From a virus: a stretch of 64,000 bases of DNA. The translations under genes were made by a program, and so were the position numbers. The notes below the pieces were generated by a model. The model was not told the origin of the DNA. It did not search any database and worked only from the letters and a program-made list of their open reading frames with translations. Location: positions 1 through 64,000 of the IMG/VR virus record IMGVR_UViG_3300042691_022862; one strand, 5' to 3'. Shown here in pieces: positions 19,319 through 29,023 of the stretch; position 1 is the first letter of the stretch, and each line of letters starts with the position of its first letter.

Positions 19319-21154
19319 ATGTCTACATATAGCCCAGATGTAAAAATTTATTACGGACCCAAAGATGCTGATCATAGATTAATTCCGGCCCCAGATGTAG
19401 CTATTTCTCTGGAATTAGATTATAGTAATGATACGGTTATTGGTTATAAATATATTATTACTTTAACTGGAATTGCTAGTGGATTAGATTTAAGAAATGT
19501 AGCCTATGGAGGTAATATACCAGAACCTTCAAGCTATGGGATAGGAGCCATAACAAATCAGATTCATATCTTGCGTAAAATTCTTAGTCAAAATGGAAAT
19601 ATTTTACATATTGTTCATGGAGATACTGAAGACCATATCCTTAAAGCCAAGGGTGGTATTTTAAGATCTTTACGCTTTGATGAGTCCTCTAATAATTGGA
19701 CCCATTTTGCTAATTATACTGCCACCATAGAGTTTACGTCTCTAGATCTACTAAACTATACTGAAGACTGCTCTTCATTATTTTTGGATGGGGCGACTTA
19801 TTCTGCTAATGATACCGGTATCACTAATATTGCTACATATAAAATTAAGAGCTTTACAGATAGCTGGAAGCTTTCATTTGACGAAACAGAAGCATTTAAT
19901 CGTGTTAAAAATATAGATACAGGTTATAATCTTAACATTAACAATAGTAGCTTTAACATAGAGTACTCCATCTCTGCTACAGGTAAGCATAATCATGTTT
20001 ATACTGATGAGGAAACCGGGGAATCTAAATTATTGCCAGCTTGGGAACAGGCTAAGAACTTTGTGCAGTACAGATTATACTATCAAGTTATTAATCTTCT
20101 GAATGGCGTTCTTAAACTCTATGATAATGCCTGTACAAGCACAGATACTCTTTCGACTGTAAATATTCCGGGCACAACAGCGGCTGGATTATATTCTGGT
20201 TTGAATGATTTAGACTATAATATATTTAATGAACAAATTTCTTGTGAAAGCTCAGAATCAGACGGCACCTTTTCTGCTACATATTCAGCGGTTGTGAAAA
20301 GTAAATTTGGTAATTTAAATTGGAGTAGCGTTAATACAAAACATACTGTAAATAAAACTGTTACTCGTACAAGCTCTCAAGAAGATCCAAATAATGTATC
20401 AATATCAGTTAATGGCTCTATAGAGGGTTTGATTCCTGGGGGTTTAATTAGGGCTCCTAAGCCACTCGCATTGCCTGATGGCGGAGCTTTTTTAATATTT
20501 AATGGCTCTACTCTCTCAAAGTATACGTATGCTAAACTTTTATTAGATCAAATTTATAGTGATAATGATTATAATGGTGGTATTGGAGATACTGGAAAAA
20601 GAGACTTAAGACCATTTTTTAAAAATGCTTTAGGAATAGTATTACCAGCACTAAATGAAAACTGCACTATAGACCCAGGAGTTCCAGAACCAGCAGATCC
20701 TCCGCATCCAGTATCATTTAACTTGACACATGACTATAATAGTGGTATTATTACATATGATGTTGAATATAATAGTAACAATCTCGGAGGTCGTAAGTAT
20801 AGAGACGTTTCTATTCAGATTACTAATCCTAACAAGGTGATAGCTGTATTCAGCATACCTAATAGCTTGGCTTGTGCCAGAACACAAGAGTTGGGAACAT
20901 ATACGGCTAAAACAGTTAGTGTGACTGTACAAGGAAGAGACTATAGTGAAATGGGTCAACCCACAGAACTTAACTTAGTAAATGAATGGATGTCTGGTGG
21001 GTGGTGTATAGATGAAGCATACCTACCTATCGCCTTACCAATGTTAAATAATGCGATATTGACCCAAAAACAATATACAAAAGACCCAATCACAGGAGCA
21101 TTTACAGTTAATTTGACGTATATTTGCGATAATCCAGGATGTTATATAGCTTAG
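19319..21154 (+). CDS. Putative distal tail protein, paralogue B
   Basis: The start is set at ATG 19319, four bases after the previous stop; an upstream in-frame ATG at 19271 lies inside the preceding gene. This gives 611 residues. It shares the same sequence blocks as the preceding gene across its length and has an extra acidic and Pro-rich loop (GVPEPADPPHPVSF) near residue 460. A tandem duplication that diverged, probably giving two related rings or arms at the tail tip. Confidence 0.5.
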   Translation: MSTYSPDVKIYYGPKDADHRLIPAPDVAISLELDYSNDTVIGYKYIITLTGIASGLDLRNVAYGGNIPEPSSYGIGAITNQIHILRKILSQNGNILHIVHGDTEDHILKAKGGILRSLRFDESSNNWTHFANYTATIEFTSLDLLNYTEDCSSLFLDGATYSANDTGITNIATYKIKSFTDSWKLSFDETEAFNRVKNIDTGYNLNINNSSFNIEYSISATGKHNHVYTDEETGESKLLPAWEQAKNFVQYRLYYQVINLLNGVLKLYDNACTSTDTLSTVNIPGTTAAGLYSGLNDLDYNIFNEQISCESSESDGTFSATYSAVVKSKFGNLNWSSVNTKHTVNKTVTRTSSQEDPNNVSISVNGSIEGLIPGGLIRAPKPLALPDGGAFLIFNGSTLSKYTYAKLLLDQIYSDNDYNGGIGDTGKRDLRPFFKNALGIVLPALNENCTIDPGVPEPADPPHPVSFNLTHDYNSGIITYDVEYNSNNLGGRKYRDVSIQITNPNKVIAVFSIPNSLACARTQELGTYTAKTVSVTVQGRDYSEMGQPTELNLVNEWMSGGWCIDEAYLPIALPMLNNAILTQKQYTKDPITGAFTVNLTYICDNPGCYIA

Positions 21155-21161
21155 GACTATT

Positions 21162-22784
21162 ATGAGTGATATTATTACACAACCAATTAAGTTTTTAGGG
21201 GCCACAGTATTATCTTTTAATGCTACTTTAGGCTTCGGTTCTACCCAAGAAACAACTATTAATGTTGATTTAGTGGAAGATTGTGCAAACGGAGATTTAT
21301 TTTATCCTAATAATGGATTAATTTTTGTTGGAGGTCCAGTATACTTTAGTGCTGGCGCTTTTAATTTTGGTGGTATTCTGACTAATTGGACAGTATCTCA
21401 GGGTGGAGGTGGGAAAACGTTTAATGTTAGGGCTGTAGACCCAAGGTCTCTTTTGGAAAATTCTGTAGTTATTATTGATACATATTTAGGTCCGCCAACT
21501 CAAGGAATAAATTATTTTAATGTATATGCTGGTTACGAATCTCCTGTTTTAAATGGCAACTGTCAATTTTTTGGTAGTTCTCTGGGTAATGAAAGAGGTA
21601 TGCCATATCAGGCTATAATTAGTAAACTTCAACAGATGAACCCAACTATATACTCACCTACTGGTTATGCTTTTACTGTTAATTTTAGTTCTTTCCCAAC
21701 AGGCTTACCAGAATACTATAGAGTTCCAGGACCACAAATCACCCTACTGCAACTTCTTCAAGACGTTTGTGACATTCTAGGATATGATTTTTATGTAGAC
21801 TTATTGCCGGGAGGCATTATTAGTGTTGGATTGGTTAATCTTAGACAGCAACCCACTAGTTTCAACAGCATAATTTCCGCATACAATGGAATTGCCACGG
21901 ATCTTTCATATGGTCAAGAGTTGAGAAATGAAAAAACCAGAACAGTATTGTTTGGTGAAAAACAACATTATTTAGCTCCTATAGATAAATTTAATTTCTT
22001 TTTTGGAGAAGATCTAATTAATAATGAAATGGTTCCCGTTATTCCATTTAGAGAAGATTCTTGTGGCTTTTGGATCAATAAAAAAGTGGATTCATTAAAC
22101 GCAGCTCTTACTAGGCCACTACCAACTAATGGCCCCTATGAAATTTCAGAACTAGATATTCGTGCTGCACTATCGTCTTATAAGCTATGGAAAAATAGAG
22201 TTTTAACAGCTACTATCCCAGGATCTTTTAATGAGGCTATAAGAGCCAACTGGCCAGAGGCGGCAGAAGACCTACGGGCGGCTGGTCAAGTATTAGCTAA
22301 TGGTGGAGACGCGATTAAGGCAACAGAAAATCCTCAGCGAGGATTTGTTGATCAAATGCAAAATGCTCGTAAACCAGCAGCTAAAAGTAATAAGCCAGAA
22401 TTTTTAAATGATCTAGAAAAAGTATTTAATTTTGTGAAAAATCTTGGTAGTACATATTATGGCAAACAATTTTTTGTACCTTTAAACCAAAGAATTTGTT
22501 ATTATAGAGGAGATGATTTTCAAGAAATTATTTTCTCAGACGTTCCAACCAACGATGGAGGCTGGGTAGAAGAAGGAGTTCCAGTGTTGGGGTTAGCAGA
22601 TCCCGAATTGTCTGCTTTTAGAGAAGAAGATAATAGGGTAGGATGTTTTGCAGTTTTTGCTTTCAATGCCGCAGAAGCACCCATACCAGAAACCTCAGAA
22701 GAAGATACTAGTACTGGACCCGTATCTATCCCTGATGATTCTGTGTTTAATGATGGCAGTATTCCCCCAGAGCTTCCCTCTTAG
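21162..22784 (+). CDS. Putative tail hub or baseplate protein
   Basis: 540 residues, seven bases after the preceding stop. The segment TLLQLLQDVCDILGYDFYVD followed by LPGGIISVGLVNL is typical of hub or tail-tip proteins, in which a helix that senses LL..IC...G.....D lies between beta domains. The C-terminal 35 residues are acidic and Pro/Ser-rich (a flexible tail). Located between distal-tail candidates and the large Cys-module protein, so it likely belongs to the tail tip. Confidence 0.5.
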   Translation: MSDIITQPIKFLGATVLSFNATLGFGSTQETTINVDLVEDCANGDLFYPNNGLIFVGGPVYFSAGAFNFGGILTNWTVSQGGGGKTFNVRAVDPRSLLENSVVIIDTYLGPPTQGINYFNVYAGYESPVLNGNCQFFGSSLGNERGMPYQAIISKLQQMNPTIYSPTGYAFTVNFSSFPTGLPEYYRVPGPQITLLQLLQDVCDILGYDFYVDLLPGGIISVGLVNLRQQPTSFNSIISAYNGIATDLSYGQELRNEKTRTVLFGEKQHYLAPIDKFNFFFGEDLINNEMVPVIPFREDSCGFWINKKVDSLNAALTRPLPTNGPYEISELDIRAALSSYKLWKNRVLTATIPGSFNEAIRANWPEAAEDLRAAGQVLANGGDAIKATENPQRGFVDQMQNARKPAAKSNKPEFLNDLEKVFNFVKNLGSTYYGKQFFVPLNQRICYYRGDDFQEIIFSDVPTNDGGWVEEGVPVLGLADPELSAFREEDNRVGCFAVFAFNAAEAPIPETSEEDTSTGPVSIPDDSVFNDGSIPPELPS

Positions 22785-22805
22785 TTTTAAATAAGGACTA
22801 TATTT

Positions 22806-25800
22806 ATGGCTGGAATTAACTGCGGCAAATTAGATATAACTAATATTAATGATGATGATGTTATTGCCATTAATAATAAGGCATGGGTTAGGGGCGATGT
22901 AGACGAAAAGGTTTATATATGGGACAATAAAGCTTGTGTTGTTATTAAATTTAATGATGCTTGTACAGCTACTATATGTAATGATCAAACAGACGTAAAT
23001 AAGACATTGATGTTGTTGTCTAGTGCTATTGAAGTATCAAAAGAATCTGGAGATGGAGAGTCAAGCCCTTCTCCGCCAAACGTAGACGAAGACAGTGCTA
23101 ATGAAGAAAGAGAAGCTAAGTCTATTTGTGGAGTTGAATTAGACAAACTAAAAGAAGCCCAAAAAGCTTTAGATTCATCTAGTATTAACGACAGAGGATA
23201 TCAGGGTGCTGCCGTTATGCCGATTGGTGCTGTGGTGCCTATGAGATCCAATGTTCGCACCTACGGACCATATGCGTCTGCTAATTTCGGCAGCAGCGCC
23301 GGTGGAGTAAATGTAGAGGTTAATACCGAACTATGCCCTTGGGTTTTCGGTTCTATAACAGCCATGCATGCTGCTGGCTCTTCTTTAGTATCTAATGCGG
23401 ATGTTGGTCTAACCAGAGCTGAGACAGGATCTATAACCATACAAGGACTACCCGATCTCATAGGTCTAGGCGCTACTGTTGTTAGTGGAGGACCAAATCT
23501 TACAGGATTAAATGTTAGTTTTGGCTCATCTGGTATTACGACTAATTATGAGTTTAGAACATATACTCCTAAATTTGGTGGATTAAATAGGCATTATTTA
23601 GAAAAATTCAAGAGCATTGCTAAAAATAGAGTAGAACAACTAAGATTTTTGCGCAACAATCAAATTTTACAAAATAAAATTCGTAGAAAACTTAAAAATA
23701 TAGATCGCAACAATAATAAAGCTGGCGGAATATTAGACAAAGACGAAGGATCTAAAAATTCGCTACAACGAGTCTTAATGGGAGAAATATATAATTGGCA
23801 AAATGATGACGGAAGTATAAGTCAAAGAACTGTAGTAGGAACAAACGGCCTAGCTAAAAGTGTAGCAGAAATGATGTATGACTATGAGAAAAAAGCATAC
23901 GTTAGTCTAGACGCCCTTTTCGGTCCTGTATCATTATATGGCGACGGTCAATTGCCCAGATATGCTAATCCAAATCCTCTGGAACACAAAAAGTCTAGCA
24001 TAGGCGCCCAACCACCATTTGCTAAATATGGTCAATGTTATGGCTCATTGAATTTAGATCAATATAATATAGACTTAACACAACAATATTTAAATCCTCT
24101 AACTAATAATTTTGGAGATAATGATCATCACCATACTGGTCCTGGTGCCGGCCACGTTATAGATGTGGTTGGTAGAAATAGCGAAGTGCCAGACAATGGC
24201 GTTATCACCAATATGTATTCTCCAGACGATTCTAGCAGATACTCCAACGATTATCGCTTTTTAGCCATGAGAGGACCATTAGTTTTACATAGTTGGGGAT
24301 ATGACTTAGATGGTAAACCAATACCCAATGCTGCTGATGATGAAAATGCTACGAAGGCAGGAACATTCAAGACAGATCTCTTAAAAGATCAATTTTTGAA
24401 AGATTGGCTCAAGAAGCCCGCAACATGGCCAGCTGCTCCTGTTGACCTTAGATTTGATAGAGAAAGAGGATTATGGGTTAGTCCACAGCCATACAAAATT
24501 GTGGTAGCAAAAATAGTTACTAAAATTAATCCGTTTCAAGAAGGTCGTGGGGTGTTGATTAATTATGGTAAAAAACTATTTGATCAAACTGGCGCAGAAA
24601 TTCGTGCAGATGGTGAAGGAGAGTGTGAGAATACAGAAAAACAAGAAGAATGGGTATTAGTTAATCTAACTGATTGTCAAGAGCCAAAATATTGGTGCTG
24701 TACAAATGGACAAGACGAATACTCTAACTTACTATATAAGTGTGTTAGAGAGGATGACTATAATTTTTGTGGTGCTGCTAATTCTGTTAGTGGTCCATAT
24801 GATACTCCTAGCTGTGATGGTGGGTGTGATGGTGGAGAAAATTATTATTGTTGTACTAATGGCACAGACGAAGAAGGCAATCCTTTATATAGATGTTTAA
24901 GAGATAATGATCCTGCATTTTGTGGTGTGGATAATGCTGTTGGCGGACCATATTTTGATGACCCCAACTGTGATGCTGGTTGCGGACCACAAGGCAGTTC
25001 TTCCTCTTCTTCCTCTTCTTCCTCTTCTTCTAGTATAGACCTATGCAATCCTCCATGCGCTCAAACGATTACAGTATTAACTAGTATTTCTTTGAGTTCT
25101 GGTGGATTAGTTGCCGGAACTGCCTCAGTTAGAGTTTTAGATTATACTCCTACCGCGCCTATTCTTATTGCGGCTACCGCTTGCTCTGGAACAGGAAGTA
25201 GTAGTAGCAGTAGTAGTTCTATGTTTAGCGGATATTATTGTTGTACTAACGGTACAGATGAGCTTGGTAATCTTTTATATGAATGTATAGCCGATAATGA
25301 TCGAGCATTTTGTGGTATTGCAAATGCTGTTAGTGGCCCATATGAGGATCCGGCGTGCGGAGGTTGTGGCGTCGAGAGCAGTAGTAGCAGCAGTAGTAGT
25401 AGTAATCCCTGGTATTGTGTATCAGACAATGGAAGTGTATGCTTTTGTAAGGATGATGGTGGTCAACGACCAGAAGATCCACTATATGAGTTAGAATCAG
25501 AATGTATTGCTGTCTGTTGTGAATCTAGCAGTAGCAGTAGTAGTAGTAGTAGTCTTCCTTCTAGTAGTTCTAGTAGTATTAGTAGTAGTTCTAGTAGTGG
25601 TCCCGAGCCGACACCTCCAGACGGAGATACTCAGCAGCCAATGATTAAGCTTGTTGATCGTATTGGTAAAGGACATAATGCTGGCGAATTAGTTTATGCT
25701 TACTTTGATGCGGAAAATAATGTATATATTGTCTTACAAAGACATAAAGAGCTTAATACTGCAACTATTTATGGCGAATTTAGATACGGATACTTACAAG

Positions 25801-25943
25801 TAGAAGGTATGGCTGGTGTTGATCCTTTAGATAATATAACTATAGGTTCTACTATTCCAGTATTTGATAGATTATATTTACAGAAAACTGAGGAAGATTG
25901 TTTTAGAAAAGGCGTAGCGGTTAAGTTTACACAATCAGAATAA
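22806..25943 (+). CDS. Large tail-tip or surface protein with poly-Ser linkers and Cys-rich modules
   Basis: 1,045 residues after AAGGACTATATTT. Residues 1-600 are an ordinary mixed region with a Gly/Ser-rich beta part, a basic helix (about 260-300) and a HHHTGPGAGH stretch. From about 629 the protein changes: three Cys modules of about 46 residues start at about 629, 680 and 810 with the pattern Y[WY]CCTNG.DE..N.LY.C...D..FCG..N.V.GPY followed by C..GC. A fourth, different Cys block lies near 870-905. Serine runs of 8 to 13 separate them. A compact C-terminal domain of about 110 residues follows. Likely a spike or adhesin with disulfide-bonded modules; receptor binding is inferred. Confidence 0.6.
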   Translation: MAGINCGKLDITNINDDDVIAINNKAWVRGDVDEKVYIWDNKACVVIKFNDACTATICNDQTDVNKTLMLLSSAIEVSKESGDGESSPSPPNVDEDSANEEREAKSICGVELDKLKEAQKALDSSSINDRGYQGAAVMPIGAVVPMRSNVRTYGPYASANFGSSAGGVNVEVNTELCPWVFGSITAMHAAGSSLVSNADVGLTRAETGSITIQGLPDLIGLGATVVSGGPNLTGLNVSFGSSGITTNYEFRTYTPKFGGLNRHYLEKFKSIAKNRVEQLRFLRNNQILQNKIRRKLKNIDRNNNKAGGILDKDEGSKNSLQRVLMGEIYNWQNDDGSISQRTVVGTNGLAKSVAEMMYDYEKKAYVSLDALFGPVSLYGDGQLPRYANPNPLEHKKSSIGAQPPFAKYGQCYGSLNLDQYNIDLTQQYLNPLTNNFGDNDHHHTGPGAGHVIDVVGRNSEVPDNGVITNMYSPDDSSRYSNDYRFLAMRGPLVLHSWGYDLDGKPIPNAADDENATKAGTFKTDLLKDQFLKDWLKKPATWPAAPVDLRFDRERGLWVSPQPYKIVVAKIVTKINPFQEGRGVLINYGKKLFDQTGAEIRADGEGECENTEKQEEWVLVNLTDCQEPKYWCCTNGQDEYSNLLYKCVREDDYNFCGAANSVSGPYDTPSCDGGCDGGENYYCCTNGTDEEGNPLYRCLRDNDPAFCGVDNAVGGPYFDDPNCDAGCGPQGSSSSSSSSSSSSSIDLCNPPCAQTITVLTSISLSSGGLVAGTASVRVLDYTPTAPILIAATACSGTGSSSSSSSSMFSGYYCCTNGTDELGNLLYECIADNDRAFCGIANAVSGPYEDPACGGCGVESSSSSSSSSNPWYCVSDNGSVCFCKDDGGQRPEDPLYELESECIAVCCESSSSSSSSSSLPSSSSSSISSSSSSGPEPTPPDGDTQQPMIKLVDRIGKGHNAGELVYAYFDAENNVYIVLQRHKELNTATIYGEFRYGYLQVEGMAGVDPLDNITIGSTIPVFDRLYLQKTEEDCFRKGVAVKFTQSE
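24690..25602 (+). repeat. Cys-module and poly-Ser repeat region
   Basis: Three imperfect coding repeats begin at 24690, 24843 and 25233, each encoding CCTNG and FCG motifs. Ser homopolymers lie near 24994-25032, 25197-25220, 25375-25404 and 25521-25600. The first Ser run uses TCT/TCC codons only, while the later ones use mainly AGT/AGC, so the runs did not arise by copying one another. Confidence 0.8.
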
Positions 25944-25961
25944 AAGCAAAAAGGCAACAAC

Positions 25962-26942
25962 ATGGTATGTACTACATTAACGCCGACACCATCATATACT
26001 GGAGCTATTACTCCAACGCCAACAAGAGCTAGTACCCCCACGCCCACGCCAACTCTAACCAGAACGGCTACTCCTTCTAATTCTCTACCTCTTTCTCCTA
26101 CGCCATCTTCTGGAGATCCTAATACTTGGCTAACGCCAACCTTTGTTGCTGATGTTCCACCCACTTCAACACCAGCTCTCTCTAGTACACCAGCATTAAC
26201 GCCATCCAATTCTCCCACCAGAACATCTAGTAGAACACCAACAAAGACAGTTTCTATTACAAGAACTAATACTCAGTCTCGCACAGCAACAAGAACACCT
26301 TCTTCCACGAGAGGTTCCACTCCCACCCCTACGTCAACTGTGTCGATGACTTTTACTCCAACTAAAACCTTAACAGGGTCACTTACTAGAACTCCAACTA
26401 AAACACCAACTCTTAGTAAAAGCTTAACTCAGACTATTACCCCTACTAGAACTATTGGAGGAACTGATACTTCTCCAACACCCACACAAACAGCATCGTC
26501 TACTAGACCCTTTACTCCAACACCCACAAATAGTAACACCCCCACTAAATCTAGTACTCCAGGAGCTAGTCAAACTCGTACTCCTAGTCTAACGACATCT
26601 TATAGTCGCACTGTTACTGCTAGCGTAAGCGAATCCTCATGTCCAGTGCCACCAATTAGTACAGGAACTTTGACACCAACCCCAACAAATACTACAACAG
26701 CATCAAATACTAGAACAATTACTCCAACTAGAACAGGAACTAGAGCACCAACACCCACACCAGTAATAGCTAGTCCAACACCAACACCAACACCAACATA
26801 TACCCCCACACAAACCGGAACTAATACTAGAACCCCCACTATAACTAAAACACAGACCAGAACCATTACTCGCACAGCATCAAACACACCAACACGAACA
26901 CCAACACGAACACAAACACGGACTCCATCACGATCTCTATAA
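25962..26942 (+). CDS. Thr/Pro-rich mucin-like virion protein
   Basis: 326 residues dominated by Thr, Pro, Ser and Arg in short repeats (TPTPT, SRT, TPTRT, NTPT). Only two Cys are seen (MVCTT near the start, ESSCPVPP near residue 225). There is no signal peptide, membrane segment or enzyme motif. AAAAAGGCAACAAC precedes the ATG. It follows the poly-Ser spike gene and ends three bases before a convergent glycosyltransferase operon. A long unfolded Thr/Ser/Pro region next to glycosyltransferases looks like an O-glycosylation acceptor. Alternatives are a flexible stalk or a head fibre. The long antisense frames across it are composition artefacts. Confidence 0.6.
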   Translation: MVCTTLTPTPSYTGAITPTPTRASTPTPTPTLTRTATPSNSLPLSPTPSSGDPNTWLTPTFVADVPPTSTPALSSTPALTPSNSPTRTSSRTPTKTVSITRTNTQSRTATRTPSSTRGSTPTPTSTVSMTFTPTKTLTGSLTRTPTKTPTLSKSLTQTITPTRTIGGTDTSPTPTQTASSTRPFTPTPTNSNTPTKSSTPGASQTRTPSLTTSYSRTVTASVSESSCPVPPISTGTLTPTPTNTTTASNTRTITPTRTGTRAPTPTPVIASPTPTPTPTYTPTQTGTNTRTPTITKTQTRTITRTASNTPTRTPTRTQTRTPSRSL

Positions 26943-26945
26943 TAA

Positions 26946-27761
26946 TTATGTTGATGCTTTAATTAATATGTTTTTACTCCTCATACAATGAACAATGTTT
27001 GACTTAATTGGAAACTTATCTCCTGTCATATAATCTTCAAAAGTCCAGTCTGCATATTCTGGAAGCTTATTTCTCCAATAGCCAGTCCAATCACTAGCCC
27101 ATAGCCAACTGGTTTTTTCTAAGGTTCTTTCTTCTGGGTTTTGCATGCAATGACCTAAGAAGGCCAAAGACACCTCTTCTGTAAAATTATAGTAGCCCTT
27201 CTTTTTCGCATAAAAGAAAAAATTAAGTCCAATATTATAAAATTCGTCTATATAATTTTTATCAACTATCCAAAATCCAGCATTAGTATTATAGATCTTA
27301 TCTAACTTTAAGCCAGTTTCTTCATACAATGGTTTATATTTTTCCACAGGACAACCCCACCAATCTTTTCTTTTAGCATTGGGTGAGGTAATTTCGTTCT
27401 CCATTTGAGCAAAAATTTTATGACCATCCATCATATGTATAAAATCGCCCGGATGATTAACAAAATAATTGTCGGCGTCTAAAAAAACATAATAGTCATA
27501 ATTTAAACTGCTAACTTGTTCTTTGAGAAAGTGAAACTTAAACATATATAGGGATTTTTCAAAAGTACCACACTTATGAACATTGGCCCCGTTTATATGT
27601 TCCATATCTGTCCATATGTGAAAGTCCTCTTGTACTCCACAGTCTCGGGCTGATTTCACCATTGTTTGTGCCATTTTGGCATGGTGTCCATCAGCAACTG
27701 TCCAATAGCAAAATGTTTTATTTGCTATATCCTTTGAAGTTTTTAAATCCATACTCTCCAT
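26946..27761 (-). CDS. Glycosyltransferase, GT-A fold (nucleotide-diphospho-sugar type)
   Basis: 271 residues. The N-terminal FCYWTVADGHHAKMAQTMV and HIWTDMEH segments, then the metal and nucleotide motif YVFLDADNYFVNHP (DAD at about residue 96), then NTNAGFWIVDK and a late HCM. This is the layout of GT8-like and related nucleotide-diphospho-sugar transferases. It is the last gene of the long minus-strand operon and overlaps its upstream neighbour by 44 bases. Cytoplasmic; donor and acceptor cannot be told from sequence. Its end lies three bases from the mucin-like gene on the other strand. Confidence 0.7.
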   Translation of the reverse strand: MESMDLKTSKDIANKTFCYWTVADGHHAKMAQTMVKSARDCGVQEDFHIWTDMEHINGANVHKCGTFEKSLYMFKFHFLKEQVSSLNYDYYVFLDADNYFVNHPGDFIHMMDGHKIFAQMENEITSPNAKRKDWWGCPVEKYKPLYEETGLKLDKIYNTNAGFWIVDKNYIDEFYNIGLNFFFYAKKKGYYNFTEEVSLAFLGHCMQNPEERTLEKTSWLWASDWTGYWRNKLPEYADWTFEDYMTGDKFPIKSNIVHCMRSKNILIKAST

Positions 27762-28410
27762 TACCTCTTCTTTCAGCCTTATTTACCATGAATGTATCTT
27801 CCCATCCGAATAATGTATGAAAAGTTCCAGATGTTTGAAGCAATAGGTCCCCCAGCAACATATCTCCATTTCTTTTAATCATGTTTCTATCTGGGTAATC
27901 ATATTTTCTTAAATATTCACACCTACCTACCCATAACCCACCAACGGGGAAAAAGCATGTGCTTGGCTGGGTAGGATGTTTAATTCCTTTGTACCAAGAT
28001 CTGCTTTTTAAAAAATCTATATACAATGCATTTCTGCCATTAACATGAGGAAAACCCAACACATCAACCGGATGGTTTTGTATTTGCTCATTTAGCGTTT
28101 GGTCCCAATTTGGTTTTCTGATATAGCTATCATCATCAAACCATATCATATATTCAGTATCTACTAAATCTAATAACATTCTGAACATAGGATCTTTATT
28201 AATATTAACATTACAGTCAATTAAACTACTAATTTGAGCAGTATCTAGAAGATGTCTATAGTATTTTTTAGTCTCATTACAGCACTCACTCAAACCAACA
28301 TGAATTTTTAGTGGTAGTGTTTTATGTTGTAAGATAGAATCTATACATTTTTTAGATATATCATAATAATTGCCATAACAACATATTAAAACTTCAAATT
28401 TATTATTCAT
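27718..28410 (-). CDS. Glycosyltransferase family 2-like
   Basis: 230 residues opening FEVLICCYGNYYDISKKCID, a GT2 entry strand and helix, with the metal motif YMIWFDDDSYIRKPNW at about residue 87-102 and a C-terminal GWEDTFMVNKAERRG. The start overlaps the upstream methyltransferase-like gene by eight bases. Probably adds one sugar of the glycan made by this cluster. Confidence 0.7.
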   Translation of the reverse strand: MNNKFEVLICCYGNYYDISKKCIDSILQHKTLPLKIHVGLSECCNETKKYYRHLLDTAQISSLIDCNVNINKDPMFRMLLDLVDTEYMIWFDDDSYIRKPNWDQTLNEQIQNHPVDVLGFPHVNGRNALYIDFLKSRSWYKGIKHPTQPSTCFFPVGGLWVGRCEYLRKYDYPDRNMIKRNGDMLLGDLLLQTSGTFHTLFGWEDTFMVNKAERRGNGEYGFKNFKGYSK

Positions 28411-29023
28411 ATTTGTACTTAATTAGCCATGCTACTGTTTGTAATAGGTCTTGCATATATGGTTTAAGATTTTCTTTTTGAGATATGTCTATTATATGAG
28501 AATCTTCTATTTCTAGCCAGTTCCATATTTGGTCTTGCATATGTTCTTTAAAAAAGCCTAAGTTTGGAGAATAGTCGTGGGCCATAATAATATCGCCCAT
28601 CTTTAACAGCGGGGCTAGTATATTATACTCACACCTTTTACATCCGCCATCACATAAAACTAATGTTAAACCATCTTGTCTTATAAAAGAACGAATTTCA
28701 TCTTCTGCTTTTTTTGTAATAAAAGACGTATTCTCATAATCGAATAAGTTTTCTGTTCTAACATCCACAGCCTTGTTTACTACTAGTGGCTTTAAAAATT
28801 CTTGGTCATTAATATCATAAGTACGAATAATATTCTTGTGAAGATTTAATTCATCCATAATATCTCTTAACATTAATGTCAGCCCACCATGAAATGTTCC
28901 AATTTCTAATATTCTGGCTGGAGTTATTTCTGCTAATAGTTGTTTAAATACTTGTGGCGTATTTCTGTGCTGGCTCATAAATAAATAGCCATAAGCAAAG
29001 CCACCCTCTACTGTGTCTGTCAT
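28403..29023 (-). CDS. SAM-dependent methyltransferase-like protein
   Basis: 206 residues with the class I motif I ARILEIGTFHGGLTLML at about 36-52, an acidic strand end (RTYDIND) and a later motif LVLCDGGCKR then MGDIIMAHDYS. This is the pattern of small sugar or CmcI-type O-methyltransferases. It starts directly after the upstream stop with AGAGGA in front. In a glycosyltransferase operon its likely job is capping or decorating a glycan, which is inference. Confidence 0.6.
   Translation of the reverse strand: MTDTVEGGFAYGYLFMSQHRNTPQVFKQLLAEITPARILEIGTFHGGLTLMLRDIMDELNLHKNIIRTYDINDQEFLKPLVVNKAVDVRTENLFDYENTSFITKKAEDEIRSFIRQDGLTLVLCDGGCKRCEYNILAPLLKMGDIIMAHDYSPNLGFFKEHMQDQIWNWLEIEDSHIIDISQKENLKPYMQDLLQTVAWLIKYKYE

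Noticed and set aside
25769-26887. Long minus-strand open frames opposite the Thr/Pro-rich gene (Val/Gly-rich)
   Set aside because: They mirror the ACA/CCA repeat composition of the plus strand, lack ribosome sites and overlap a well-placed plus-strand gene.
24990-26940. Repeats as a CRISPR array or DNA satellite
   Set aside because: Repeats are in-frame Ser or Thr/Pro codons of variable sequence with no constant repeat and spacer structure.
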